NCBI GenBank assembly: GCA_029938595.1
Contig: JAOZUP010000050.1
Location: forward strand, 1 to 13,248
Length of the DNA stretch: 13,248 bases
Direction of reading: 5' to 3'
Source: Thermoanaerobaculales bacterium
GTDB taxonomy: Bacteria; Acidobacteriota; Thermoanaerobaculia; Thermoanaerobaculales; Sulfomarinibacteraceae
Part shown: positions 5,081 to 12,375 of the stretch, piece by piece
How the letters are laid out: every line of letters begins with the position of its first letter
Numbering within the stretch: position 1 is the stretch's first letter
Program-made: the position numbers and the translations under genes
The notes under the pieces: model-generated
Seen by the model: only the letters and a program-made list of their open reading frames with translations
Told to the model about the DNA's origin: nothing
Databases searched by the model: none

Positions 5081-7507
5081 TCAGTTCCGCAGCGGCTTGT
5101 TGTTGACCAGCATGTAGGAGATGCGGTCCTGGGTCTTGGGCTCGCCGCACAGCGAGAGGAAGGCCTCGCGCTCGAGGTCGAGAATGGTCTGCTCATCCAC
5201 CGGGTCATTGATGGTGGTGTCGCCGCCGGTGAGGATGCGGCCGAGGTGTTGTGCGATCTTCTCGTCGTGGGACGAGATCCAGTGGGTCAGCTTCATGTTG
5301 TGGAGCATCATCTCGAGAGTCGCTAGTCCCTCCTTGCCTGGGAGGTTGAGCTTCTTGGGTAGCGGCGGTGTGTAACCCTCCTCGGCCATGGCGATGGCCA
5401 TTCGTTTTGCCGTCCACAGCTGCTGGTCGCGGTTGATCTCCACTTTGTCCGACAGACGCAGGAACTTGCGGTCCCGTGCCTCCTCGCCACTGGTTGCCAC
5501 CTTGGCCATGCCGATGTTTTCGAAGGCGATGCGAATGAACGGAAGATTGGACAGCACCGGTTCGTCGATGCCTTCAAGCACGCGTTCAAGCATGGCCCAA
5601 CAGCCGCCCCCGGCCGGGATGACGCCGACGCCCACCTCCACCAGGCCCATGTAGGTCTCGGCTGCCGCGCAGACGCGGTCGCCCCCCATGGTGATCTCGC
5701 AGCCGCCGCCGAAGGTGAAGCCGAAGGGCGCGGTCACCACCGGAATCTGCGCCTTGAGGAGATTCCTGGTCATGTTCTGGAATTGGCGGATCATCTCGTC
5801 GATCGCCCCCCACTGGTTGGCGTGGATGCCCTCAAGGATCCCCAGCAGGTTGGCGCCGACCGAGAAGTTCTCGCCCTGGTGGTGGATCACGAGGCCGCGG
5901 AAGTCGCGTTCCGCTATCTCGAGACCCTTGGTCATGACCTCCATGATCTTGTCGTCGATGGGGTTCATGCGGGGCTGCAGAGCCGAGTGAAACTCCACGC
6001 AAGCAATGCCGTCACCGATGTCGACCAGTGACGCGCTCTTGTTGCCGAAGACGATCTTCTTCTTGTCGAGTTTGATCTCGTCGAAGAAGAGGAAGGTTTC
6101 GGGTCGTGGCTCTTCGAGGTAGGTCTTGGTTGCCGGATCGTAATACTTGCGCCCTTCGGCCGACTCGGTGTAGAAGGTCTCGTGGCCGGCGGCCAGCATT
6201 TCGGTGACCCACGGCGCCGGTTTGACACCGTCCGATTCCATTTTCTCGACGACCTTGGCAACTCCGAGAACGTCCCACGTCTCGAAGGGCCCGAGGTCCC
6301 AGTTGTAGCCCCAGCGCAGGGCGTTGTCGATGTCAACGATGGAGTCGGAGATCTCGCCGAAACGGACCGAGCTGTAGGCCAGGGTGTCGCGCAACAGCCG
6401 CCACGCGAAGGCGCCGGCCCGGTCGTCGGCAAACACCAGGTCGCGGAGCCGCTCTTTGACGTCGTGGGTCTTCTTGGCCTTTTTGAGCGACGGGATGTCC
6501 GGCCGCTCCTTGGGGCGGTACTCGCCGGTCTTCCAGTCGATGACCAGCTTGGTTTTGGACCCGTCTGCTTCCTTCTGAATGCGGTAGAAGCCGCCCTTGT
6601 CCCTGGTCTTGCGGCCCAGAGAGCCGGCCTCGATCATCTTGGAGATGAATTCGGGTACCTGGAAGACCTCACGCTGTTCGTCATCTTTGCAGCCCTCGTA
6701 GATGGTGTTGGTGACGTGTGCGAGCACGTCGATGCCGACCAAGTCGACAGTGCCGAAGGAGGCGCTGCTTGGGTGGCCCATGGCGGGGCCGGTGATGGCG
6801 TCCACCTCGTCCACCTGGTAATCCATTTCCGTCATGGCGTTGAAGGTGGCGGCGATGCCGAAGGTGCCAATCCGGTTGCCGATGAAGTTTGGTGTGTCCT
6901 TGCCGAAGACGATGCCTTTGCCGAGACGGAAACGCCCAAAGTTGGTGAAGAACTCGAGAATCTCCGGTTTGGTTTCCTCACCGGCAACCAGTTCGAGAAG
7001 CCGCATGTATCGCACGGGGTTGAAAAAGTGGGTGACCAGGAAGTGCTGCCTGAAATCTTCGGACCGGCCCTCGGTCATGCCCGCGATCGACAGCCCCGAG
7101 GTGTTCGAGGAGATGATGCTCCCCGGCTTGCGGACCTCGTCGACCCGAGCGAAGATCTGCTGCTTGATGTCGAGGCGCTCGACGACGACCTCGACGATCC
7201 AGTCGCAGTCGGCGAGCTTGTCCCAGTCGTCCTCGAAGTTGCCGATCTCGATCAGCGGTAGGAAGCGCTTCGAATACAGCGCCGCCGGTTTCGACTTCTT
7301 GATGCCTTCGAGCCCGGCCGCCGAGAACTTGTTGCGGAAGCGCGGGTCGTCCTTGGTGAGACCCTTCTTCTCGTCTTCTGCGGTGAGCTCGGGCGGCACG
7401 ATATCCAGCAGAAGCACAGGTATGCCAGCGTTTGCCAGGTGGGCGGCGATGCCGGAGCCCATCACCCCGGCGCCGAGTACCGCGGCCTTTCGAATTTCAG
7501 TGCCCAT
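5081..7507 (-). CDS. fadN: Multifunctional 3-hydroxyacyl-CoA dehydrogenase/enoyl-CoA hydratase, FadN type
   Basis: This 808-residue enzyme hydrates trans-2-enoyl-CoA and oxidises the 3-hydroxyacyl-CoA product with NAD+. The dehydrogenase comes first: a Rossmann domain with GAGVMG at 12-17, the SSNTSG segment at 133-138 and HFFNP at 160-164, whose His160 is the expected catalytic base. Dehydrogenase C-terminal domains follow to about 430. The crotonase domain lies at about 485-700, with Glu604 in GGGCE and Glu624 in GLVEVG, spaced 20 residues apart as in rat enoyl-CoA hydratase. This order is reversed relative to E. coli FadB and matches Bacillus FadN, as does the N-terminus IRKAAVLGAGVMGSGIAAHL. 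The ATG at 7507 has AGGAGGT seven bases upstream. It is the first gene of the fadN-fadA pair; no acyl-CoA dehydrogenase follows. Confidence 0.95.
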   Translation of the reverse strand: MGTEIRKAAVLGAGVMGSGIAAHLANAGIPVLLLDIVPPELTAEDEKKGLTKDDPRFRNKFSAAGLEGIKKSKPAALYSKRFLPLIEIGNFEDDWDKLADCDWIVEVVVERLDIKQQIFARVDEVRKPGSIISSNTSGLSIAGMTEGRSEDFRQHFLVTHFFNPVRYMRLLELVAGEETKPEILEFFTNFGRFRLGKGIVFGKDTPNFIGNRIGTFGIAATFNAMTEMDYQVDEVDAITGPAMGHPSSASFGTVDLVGIDVLAHVTNTIYEGCKDDEQREVFQVPEFISKMIEAGSLGRKTRDKGGFYRIQKEADGSKTKLVIDWKTGEYRPKERPDIPSLKKAKKTHDVKERLRDLVFADDRAGAFAWRLLRDTLAYSSVRFGEISDSIVDIDNALRWGYNWDLGPFETWDVLGVAKVVEKMESDGVKPAPWVTEMLAAGHETFYTESAEGRKYYDPATKTYLEEPRPETFLFFDEIKLDKKKIVFGNKSASLVDIGDGIACVEFHSALQPRMNPIDDKIMEVMTKGLEIAERDFRGLVIHHQGENFSVGANLLGILEGIHANQWGAIDEMIRQFQNMTRNLLKAQIPVVTAPFGFTFGGGCEITMGGDRVCAAAETYMGLVEVGVGVIPAGGGCWAMLERVLEGIDEPVLSNLPFIRIAFENIGMAKVATSGEEARDRKFLRLSDKVEINRDQQLWTAKRMAIAMAEEGYTPPLPKKLNLPGKEGLATLEMMLHNMKLTHWISSHDEKIAQHLGRILTGGDTTINDPVDEQTILDLEREAFLSLCGEPKTQDRISYMLVNNKPLRN

Positions 7508-7530
7508 GAATCAACCTCCTGTTTCGTCCA

Positions 7531-7690
7531 CCCAAGATGAGTGGTTCTGCCGGATGAGATGTGCCAAACATCCTGATGCTCTGGCGTTTGCGACAAGCGG
7601 AGGCATACCTTTGGTATGTCGAGCATTGACGCAAGCGCCTAGAGCGCAGGAGATTGGCGCAGAACGCCGGCGAGATTCACTCATCTTGGG
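7531..7690. repeat. 160-base inverted-repeat element, MITE-like or structured leader
   Basis: The ends CCCAAGATGAGTG (7531-7543) and CACTCATCTTGGG (7678-7690) are perfect 13-bp inverted repeats. Complementarity continues inward: 7544-7550 with 7659-7665, GCCAA/TTGGC (7563-7567 with 7654-7658), TCCT/AGGA (7571-7574 with 7648-7651), then 15 bp at 7578-7592 with 7630-7645 (one wobble, one bulge). An apical stem GGCATACC/GGTATGTC (7602-7620) ends in a TTT loop. It lies inside the predicted 5' leader of fadN. I see no clear target-site duplication. Confidence 0.75.
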
Positions 7691-7743
7691 TTCCAATTTA
7701 CGAAGCCGTTCCCCGGGTTCTCGGGGGCCGTGAAGCGATATGG

Positions 7744-7761
7744 TGAATGAACACTCATTCA
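7744..7761 (-). promoter_or_regulatory. FadR-like operator
   Basis: TGAATGAACACTCATTCA is a perfect 7-bp inverted repeat around a four-base spacer. It resembles the operator of Bacillus FadR, a TetR-family repressor released by long-chain acyl-CoA; from memory that consensus is close to TGAATGA-N4-TCATTCA. It begins at the edge of the predicted -10 element of the fadN promoter, so a bound repressor would block transcription start. No regulator gene is in the window. Confidence 0.75.
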
Positions 7762-7789
7762 TTCTGCACAATTCGCCGCAGGTTGGCAA
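7761..7789 (-). promoter_or_regulatory. Sigma70-like promoter of fadN-fadA
   Basis: On the minus strand a -35 element TTGCCA (7789-7784, 5 of 6 to TTGACA) is followed by a 17-base spacer and a -10 element CAGAAT (7766-7761, 4 of 6 to TATAAT). The start point would fall near 7754, inside the palindromic operator, giving a leader of about 245 bases before the fadN ATG. Confidence 0.6.
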
Positions 7790-7964
7790 GTTTTTCATTC
7801 GCTGATCGACGAATTGCTGGGATCGAAGCCGAAGTCTTCGCGAGAAACAAAGAGAATTGGGGGTTTTAGCAGTCGGAGGAGGGCATCGAACGGCGAAGCG
7901 GGGAGATGCCGAGGTGCGGCATACCCCGTCTTCGTCCGAGACCTTTTTGTGATACGGTGCGCCT

Positions 7965-8804
7965 ATGTGGTTGAAGTGGCTCCTCCGTACGTTTCCCGTC
8001 GCTGCCCTGTGTTTTCCGGTGCTGGCGTTCGCGCAGGGCATGACGCCGGAAGACGGCGGCTACAAGCTGGGCGTTGGAGACGTCATCGAGGTCGAGGCGT
8101 ATCAGGAAGACGAGATTTCCGGCAGGTTCACGGTCAATGCAATGGGAGCCGTCACGTACCCACTGCTCGGTTCGGTGGCGGTGGCGGGAAAAACGCCGGC
8201 CGAGGTTGCCGACCTCTTGGAATCGCTGCTCGAAAAGGACTACTACGTCGACGTCCAGCTGAAGGTCGACGTCGCCGTGTTTGCGTCGCAGCCGGTGACG
8301 TTGCTCGGCGAGGTGCAGAATCCCGGCACCTATTACCTCGAGGGCCGTATGACCCTGACCGAGCTCCTCGCTAAGGCCGGTGGATTGAGACCTTCTGCGG
8401 GACCGGTGCTCGAGCTGCGGCGGACCGCACGTGTGGAGGGTGAGGGCGCGCCGCCTCCCATGGACTTCCCGACAGCCAAGCTCCTCACGGGCGAGGTCGG
8501 TCGGGATATCGTCCTCCAGGCCGGCGACGTCCTCTTCGTGTCGGCCAAGAAGATCTTCTTCATCTCGGGTGAGGTGGCCCGTCCGGGTCAGTACGAGATT
8601 TCTCTCGGTTTGACTCTCATGCAGGCGATATCGCAGGCCGGCGGGGTCGGCAAATTCGCCTCGCAGTCAATCGAGATTCACCGCGATGTCGGAGGAGAGA
8701 AACAGATCCTCAGCTTCGATCTGTCCCAGATCCGAAAGGGTCGTTCGGCCGATCCGGCAATCCTCTCGGGAGACGTGATATTCGCCAAGAGAAGGTTCTT
8801 CTAG
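7965..8804 (+). CDS. Short Wza-type polysaccharide export protein
   Basis: This 279-residue protein starts with a Sec signal peptide (about residues 1-23, ending AFA|QG) that has no lipobox cysteine. A polysaccharide export domain lies at about 30-107 (YKLGVGDVIEVEAYQEDEIS is its typical opening). Two SLBB-type beta-grasp domains follow, near 111-155 (VTLLGEVQNPGTYYL) and 199-245 (FISGEVARPGQYEI). Family members form the outer-membrane or periplasmic exit channel for capsule or exopolysaccharide. E. coli Wza is about 100 residues longer and lipidated, so this is a compact form without the C-terminal membrane helix. No Wzc-like kinase, flippase or glycosyltransferase is in the window, and a strong terminator follows directly. 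The ATG at 7965 is chosen for the signal peptide; its ribosome binding site is poor. Confidence 0.9.
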   Translation: MWLKWLLRTFPVAALCFPVLAFAQGMTPEDGGYKLGVGDVIEVEAYQEDEISGRFTVNAMGAVTYPLLGSVAVAGKTPAEVADLLESLLEKDYYVDVQLKVDVAVFASQPVTLLGEVQNPGTYYLEGRMTLTELLAKAGGLRPSAGPVLELRRTARVEGEGAPPPMDFPTAKLLTGEVGRDIVLQAGDVLFVSAKKIFFISGEVARPGQYEISLGLTLMQAISQAGGVGKFASQSIEIHRDVGGEKQILSFDLSQIRKGRSADPAILSGDVIFAKRRFF

Positions 8805-8892
8805 CCCGCATTTCTCACCGCCCCCCATTTTTTCGTTTTCGGCAACCGGTACTGCCGGACCTGGGGGGCGGAAAGAAATGCGGGCTGTTTTT
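8803..8892 (+). terminator. Very long intrinsic terminator overlapping a stop codon
   Basis: The arms 8803-8815 and 8874-8886 pair perfectly over 13 bp (AGCCCGCATTTCT). After a 2x2 mismatch, CCGCCCCCCA (8818-8827) pairs with TGGGGGGCGG (8862-8871) over 10 bp. A run of five T follows at 8888-8892. The 34-base loop holds a smaller CGGCA/TGCCG hairpin. The left arm begins within the TAG stop of the polysaccharide export gene. The stem is unusually long for a simple terminator. Confidence 0.85.
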
Positions 8893-9031
8893 GGATGGTT
8901 TAACACGCGCCGCTTGGGTCAATGCGGCTCCCCTTGGTGAAGAGGGTAGACCTTTCACAGTCCTCAACTCATTTTCCTCCTGCCTATTCGGCGGGACGGG
9001 GTAGACTGAGCGGCATAATGCGGAGGTGTTT

Positions 9032-9811
9032 ATGAGCTATGAAAATTTGCTGATCGAAAACCGCAATGGGGTGCTCTGGGTGACCGTTAATCGGCCCGAC
9101 AAACTGAATGCGCTGAATCGTCGAACATTGGGCGAACTCGACCATTTCATCACTTCGGCCGGCGAGGATGAGACGGTTTTTGCGGTTGTAGTCACAGGCG
9201 CCGGGGAGAAGGCGTTCGTAGCGGGTGCGGACATCGGCGAGCTCAGCACGTTGGACCCGGTGGAGGCAAAAGCGTTCTCCCTTCGAGGGCAGGCGGTCTT
9301 TGATCGCTTCGAGCGCCTGGCCAAACCGGTGGTGGCGGCGGTCAACGGGTTCGCCCTTGGGGGAGGGTGCGAACTTGCGATGGCGTGCCATCTTCGGGTC
9401 GCCGCGCGCAACGCTGTCTTCGGCCAACCAGAGGTCAAGCTGGGACTTATTCCGGGATATGCAGGTACACAGCGATTGCCGCGGTTGGTGGGAAAGGGGC
9501 GCGGTCTGGAAATTCTCTTGACCGGGCGCAATGTAAGTGCGGAAGAAGCGGAACGCATCGGGCTGGTCAACTCAGTCTGCGACCAGCCCGAGCTCGTCGC
9601 GACCGTGGACAAACTGCTGGGAAAGATTCTTGCAAATGGACCGCTCGCAGTGAGCCACTGTATCGAGGCGGTGAATCACGGGCTCGACCTCCCGTTCGAG
9701 GATGCCTGTCTTCTCGAGGCAACACTCTTCGGAATCGGAGCGGCGAGCGAGCAGATGAGCGAAGGAACATCGGCCTTTCTCGAGAAACGTAAGCCGGTAT
9801 TTCGGTCCTGA
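9032..9811 (+). CDS. Enoyl-CoA hydratase/isomerase (crotonase family)
   Basis: This 259-residue protein is a single-domain crotonase, most likely hydrating short-chain trans-2-enoyl-CoA to 3-hydroxyacyl-CoA. The two catalytic glutamates are present: Glu114 in LGGGCELAMACH and Glu134 in FGQPEVKLGLIPGYAGTQRL, 20 residues apart. The oxyanion-hole segments are AGADI (64-68) and the GGG at 110-112. Length is typical. ATG at 9032 is preferred over an in-frame GTG six bases upstream because CGGAGG ends five bases before it. The gene stands alone between the long terminator at 8803-8892 and a structured gap. It may complement the fadN-fadA operon, or serve butyrate, lysine or branched-chain amino-acid breakdown; the sequence does not settle the substrate. 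Confidence 0.92.
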   Translation: MSYENLLIENRNGVLWVTVNRPDKLNALNRRTLGELDHFITSAGEDETVFAVVVTGAGEKAFVAGADIGELSTLDPVEAKAFSLRGQAVFDRFERLAKPVVAAVNGFALGGGCELAMACHLRVAARNAVFGQPEVKLGLIPGYAGTQRLPRLVGKGRGLEILLTGRNVSAEEAERIGLVNSVCDQPELVATVDKLLGKILANGPLAVSHCIEAVNHGLDLPFEDACLLEATLFGIGAASEQMSEGTSAFLEKRKPVFRS

Positions 9812-10134
9812 CCGGGGTGGCGGAGTAGCTTCAACCCCGTTGTCTCGGTGTTCCTTGTTCGAGATGGCGAGGCTGCGTAGTATCCTTAGTAATGGAAAAA
9901 AACTCGCCCTTTTCACCGGGGTGGGTAATGAGCGCGGTGAAGGGTATTGATGGGTGCTGGGATAATGGGTTTTTTGAGAATCGCGGGACGCGCGCGTTAC
10001 GGCCGTTCCTCGCAACGGCCAAGACTCCGCTTTGCCGGTGAGCGGCCTGTGGTCTGCGATCTCCAATTTTTTCATCATGAGGCTCGCAGGGTTTGGCGGC
10101 CTCGAAACGTGGACCGGGGCTGAGGAGGAGATCG
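9812..10134 (+). other. Structured gap before the DUF1844 operon
   Basis: No gene is supported in these 323 bases. They include a possible CGGGGT/ACCCCG hairpin just after the hydratase stop (9813-9839), a promoter-like pair near 9855-9883, the arms CCCTTTTCACC (9907-9917) and GGTGAAGGG (9936-9944), a perfect GGCCGTT/AACGGCC hairpin (10001-10020) and a CCGCT/AGCGG hairpin (10027-10045). If the promoter is real, most of the gap is a folded 5' leader of about 245 bases. Confidence 0.45.
9855..9883 (+). promoter_or_regulatory. Candidate promoter of the DUF1844 operon
   Basis: TTGTTC (9855-9860) and TAGTAT (9878-9883) are 17 bases apart, matching TTGACA and TATAAT at 3 and 4 of 6 positions. It lies downstream of the hydratase gene and upstream of the DUF1844 start in the right orientation. 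The match is weak and could be chance. Confidence 0.3.
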
Positions 10135-10569
10135 GTGGACGAGGAAAACACGCCGATGCGCCCGATCAAGGTTGTCGACCGTCGTAAATTCACGGCTGAG
10201 GGCGACCCGCGTGAGGATCCCGGCGTATCCCGCCAGACGGTCGACGAGACGCATCCCGCCGATCTCGGGGAGAATACCCCTGAAATACAGGCTACGGACC
10301 CGGCCCGCGGAAAGGAATCTCCACCGCCGCCATCCGACCACGAGACCTCGCCTTTGTTCCTGGAACTGATCACCATGCTGGCTCGGCAATCGGAGCTGAT
10401 GCTGGTGGGAGCGGAGGGTCTGCCGGCACAACCCGCGGAGGCGAAACGACTGATCGACTACCTCGGCGTGCTTGAAGAGAAGACCAAGGGGAATCTTTCG
10501 GCGGAAGAAGCCCGAGTCCTCACCGAGGTCGTTTTCCAACTTCGATCAGGGTTTCTGCAGAGATCGTGA
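10135..10569 (+). CDS. DUF1844-family protein
   Basis: This encodes 144 residues from a GTG at 10135 that has a strong GAGGAG site (10125-10130) just before it; longer TTG-initiated readings lack one. Residues 1-70 are charged, rich in Pro, Asp and Glu and probably disordered. Residues about 74-142 form a helical DUF1844 domain: LFLELITMLARQSELMLVG, then PAEAKRLIDYLGVLEEKTKGNL, then a final helix VLTEVVFQLRSGFLQ. The LID.LG.LEEKTKGNL block is the family hallmark. Function is unknown. The stop codon is two bases from the ATG of the next gene, so the two are cotranscribed and probably translationally coupled. Confidence 0.85.
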   Translation: MDEENTPMRPIKVVDRRKFTAEGDPREDPGVSRQTVDETHPADLGENTPEIQATDPARGKESPPPPSDHETSPLFLELITMLARQSELMLVGAEGLPAQPAEAKRLIDYLGVLEEKTKGNLSAEEARVLTEVVFQLRSGFLQRS

Positions 10570-10571
10570 CG

Positions 10572-12371
10572 ATGCGGCGGTATCTCCCTGCGCTCATCAT
10601 GGCAGCTGTGGCGTCGACCATTGCGCACGCAAATTTGCTGGACACGTGGCAGGAAATCCAAGCGAGTCTTGCTGCGGGGGATATTTCGTCGACGGAGCGG
10701 GCCGTCAGGACGCTCGAGGAACAGGCTGCCGAACTCGAGATCCGGCAGATGACCGCCTTTGCCGGAGCGCTGATTGCCTGGGCCGAGGCGAACCCCGGAG
10801 CCGGGGGCCAGGCAGCCGTTCGGTCTGCGAAGCGGTTGGATCCCCAGTACCCACCGATCTACTTTCTCGAAGCGAAATGGAGCCGGGAGCGTGGGTCCTG
10901 GACACCTGCGGTTAGTAATTACCTAAGGGGCTGGATGTCCCTTTTCAAGTACGAGCCGTCTCGTCGTGCTGTTGGTGTCTGGTTGACGCTCTGGTTCGTA
11001 CTCTCGTTGGCGCTCGCCCTGCTCGCGATGATGGTCGTGGTGATCCTCCGCTGTATACGTGCACTAGTTTTCGATCTGCGACAGCTCGGCGGCAGATTGT
11101 TCCGTCCTGCCAATGCATGGGTGCTCGCCATCGTTGTTCTCCTGTTGCCGTTGTTCGCGGGTCTTGGGCCGTTTTGGTTGGTTGTGTATTTGTTTGTTTT
11201 GAGCTGGGCCTACCTTAGCCGGCCCCTGAGGATTTGGGCGTTCGCAGCATGCTTGGTGTTGGCTCTGGTGGCTCCAACGCTTGCGTGGGTGCAGGCGAAC
11301 GAGCTCCAACAACCGCAGCTCACGACTCGCGTAGGCGCAATTTTGGATGAACGTCAAGCGGATTTCTCGATCTTGCGAGAGTTCTCGGCTCTCGAAGGGG
11401 ACCTCGAGAGCCACGCGCCGTACCACCTGATCCTGGGCGAGCTTTTTCGAATGCACGGTGAGCCGGTGCTTGCCAAGGTGGAGTTTCAAAAGGCGATTCT
11501 CCTGGATGGGGACTGGGCCCGGCCGCTGATCTTTGCTGGCAATCTGGAAATGGAGGAGGGTAAGACCAAGCGGGCGATCCAGCTTTTCAACCAGGCGCTC
11601 GAGAAGGAAGAGAATGCGTTCGCCTACAACAACCTGTCATTGGCGTTCGATCTCAACCGGCAGTTTCAGGAGGGTGACGCCGCCCGAGCAAAAGCGCGCG
11701 AGATCGGTGGCCGGGAAGCGGCGGCAAAAGGCCTCCGGGGGCTGGATCCCAGGATCAGATACCCGCGGCTCGGCAGTGAGGACGTGGAGCAGCTGTATGC
11801 CGAAATGACTCCGGACCAGAGGCTGACCGCAGGGCGGCCCCGGTTTTCCCTGACTCCGATCAAGCAGTTGGCGTCGCCTATTTCTCTGGTATTCGCCGTT
11901 GGCGGGTTCTTTGGGCTGGTGATTCTGTTGTATCGCCTGCGGGCATTCCCGCCGGCTCGGGAGTGCACGAAGTGCGGCAAATTATACCGACTCGAGTCGG
12001 GTTTTGGCGAGAGCACTGTCCACTGCTCTCAGTGTGTCTCCGTCTTTCAGAAGCGGGACGTCGTTTCTATCGAGCAGCAGACGGCCAAGCTGAAGGAGAT
12101 CAAGACATGGGAGCGGTGGACCACACTGGTCCGTCGGGTCTGTGGTTTCCTGGTTCCAGGCAGCAGCGATATGTTGGAGGGCCGGGTCCTCCGAGGCATG
12201 ATCGTCGGGTTCTTGGCGGCCTTCTTCCTGACTGGAGCCCTGATCTGGGTGCCGATATTCCTTCCACGGGTCGAGCCATTGGCTGTGTCGCGGAGCCTCG
12301 AAATCGTTCTGCTGGCACTATACGGGCTGCTGTTGTTGCGGTCGGGCATCTCTGCCTGGAACCGGAGGTAA
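10572..12371 (+). CDS. TPR-containing multi-pass membrane protein with zinc ribbon
   Basis: This encodes 599 residues from ATG 10572; a GTG at 10566, overlapping the previous stop, is the alternative. A signal peptide (1-20, ending AHA) leads to a helical repeat region (about 21-130), then four hydrophobic segments near 134-159, 181-199, 201-217 and 221-239. A second soluble part (about 255-400) has TPR-like helix pairs (HLILGELFRMHGEPVLAKVE; RAIQLFNQALEKEENAFAYN). A further membrane segment (434-455) is followed by a zinc-ribbon-like four-cysteine site, Cys465, Cys468, Cys485 and Cys488 (CTKC and CSQC), and by two more membrane segments near 541-562 and 575-590. I do not recognise a named family. 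The layout suggests an assembly or sensing scaffold in the inner membrane. Confidence 0.8.
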   Translation: MRRYLPALIMAAVASTIAHANLLDTWQEIQASLAAGDISSTERAVRTLEEQAAELEIRQMTAFAGALIAWAEANPGAGGQAAVRSAKRLDPQYPPIYFLEAKWSRERGSWTPAVSNYLRGWMSLFKYEPSRRAVGVWLTLWFVLSLALALLAMMVVVILRCIRALVFDLRQLGGRLFRPANAWVLAIVVLLLPLFAGLGPFWLVVYLFVLSWAYLSRPLRIWAFAACLVLALVAPTLAWVQANELQQPQLTTRVGAILDERQADFSILREFSALEGDLESHAPYHLILGELFRMHGEPVLAKVEFQKAILLDGDWARPLIFAGNLEMEEGKTKRAIQLFNQALEKEENAFAYNNLSLAFDLNRQFQEGDAARAKAREIGGREAAAKGLRGLDPRIRYPRLGSEDVEQLYAEMTPDQRLTAGRPRFSLTPIKQLASPISLVFAVGGFFGLVILLYRLRAFPPARECTKCGKLYRLESGFGESTVHCSQCVSVFQKRDVVSIEQQTAKLKEIKTWERWTTLVRRVCGFLVPGSSDMLEGRVLRGMIVGFLAAFFLTGALIWVPIFLPRVEPLAVSRSLEIVLLALYGLLLLRSGISAWNRR

Positions 12372-12375
12372 CGGC

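Larger units (their letters stand above)
7508..7964. other. Divergent regulatory gap upstream of fadN
   Basis: These 457 bases hold no supported gene. The part nearest fadN carries the inverted-repeat element (7531-7690), then a CCCCG/CGGGG hairpin (7711-7726), then the operator and promoter of the fadN operon. The right part must contain the plus-strand promoter of the polysaccharide export gene. A TGTGATACGG stretch just before that start might be an extended -10, which would leave almost no 5' leader, but I do not call it. Confidence 0.55.

Noticed and set aside
6182..7261. Plus-strand open frame of 359 residues opposite fadN
   Set aside because: It is antisense to conserved FadN domains, with no signal, domain or ribosome binding site.
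7527..7695. Target-site duplication around the inverted-repeat element
   Set aside because: The left flank ends in TCCA and the right flank starts TTCCA; the strings do not line up as a direct duplication at both ends, so I do not claim one.
7511..8041. Minus-strand open frame of 176 residues upstream of fadN
   Set aside because: It crosses the inverted-repeat element, the fadN operator and promoter and the signal-peptide codons of the export gene; it resembles no family.
10472..10915. Plus-strand open frame of 147 residues spanning the DUF1844/TPR junction
   Set aside because: It overlaps two well-supported genes in another frame and shows no domain.
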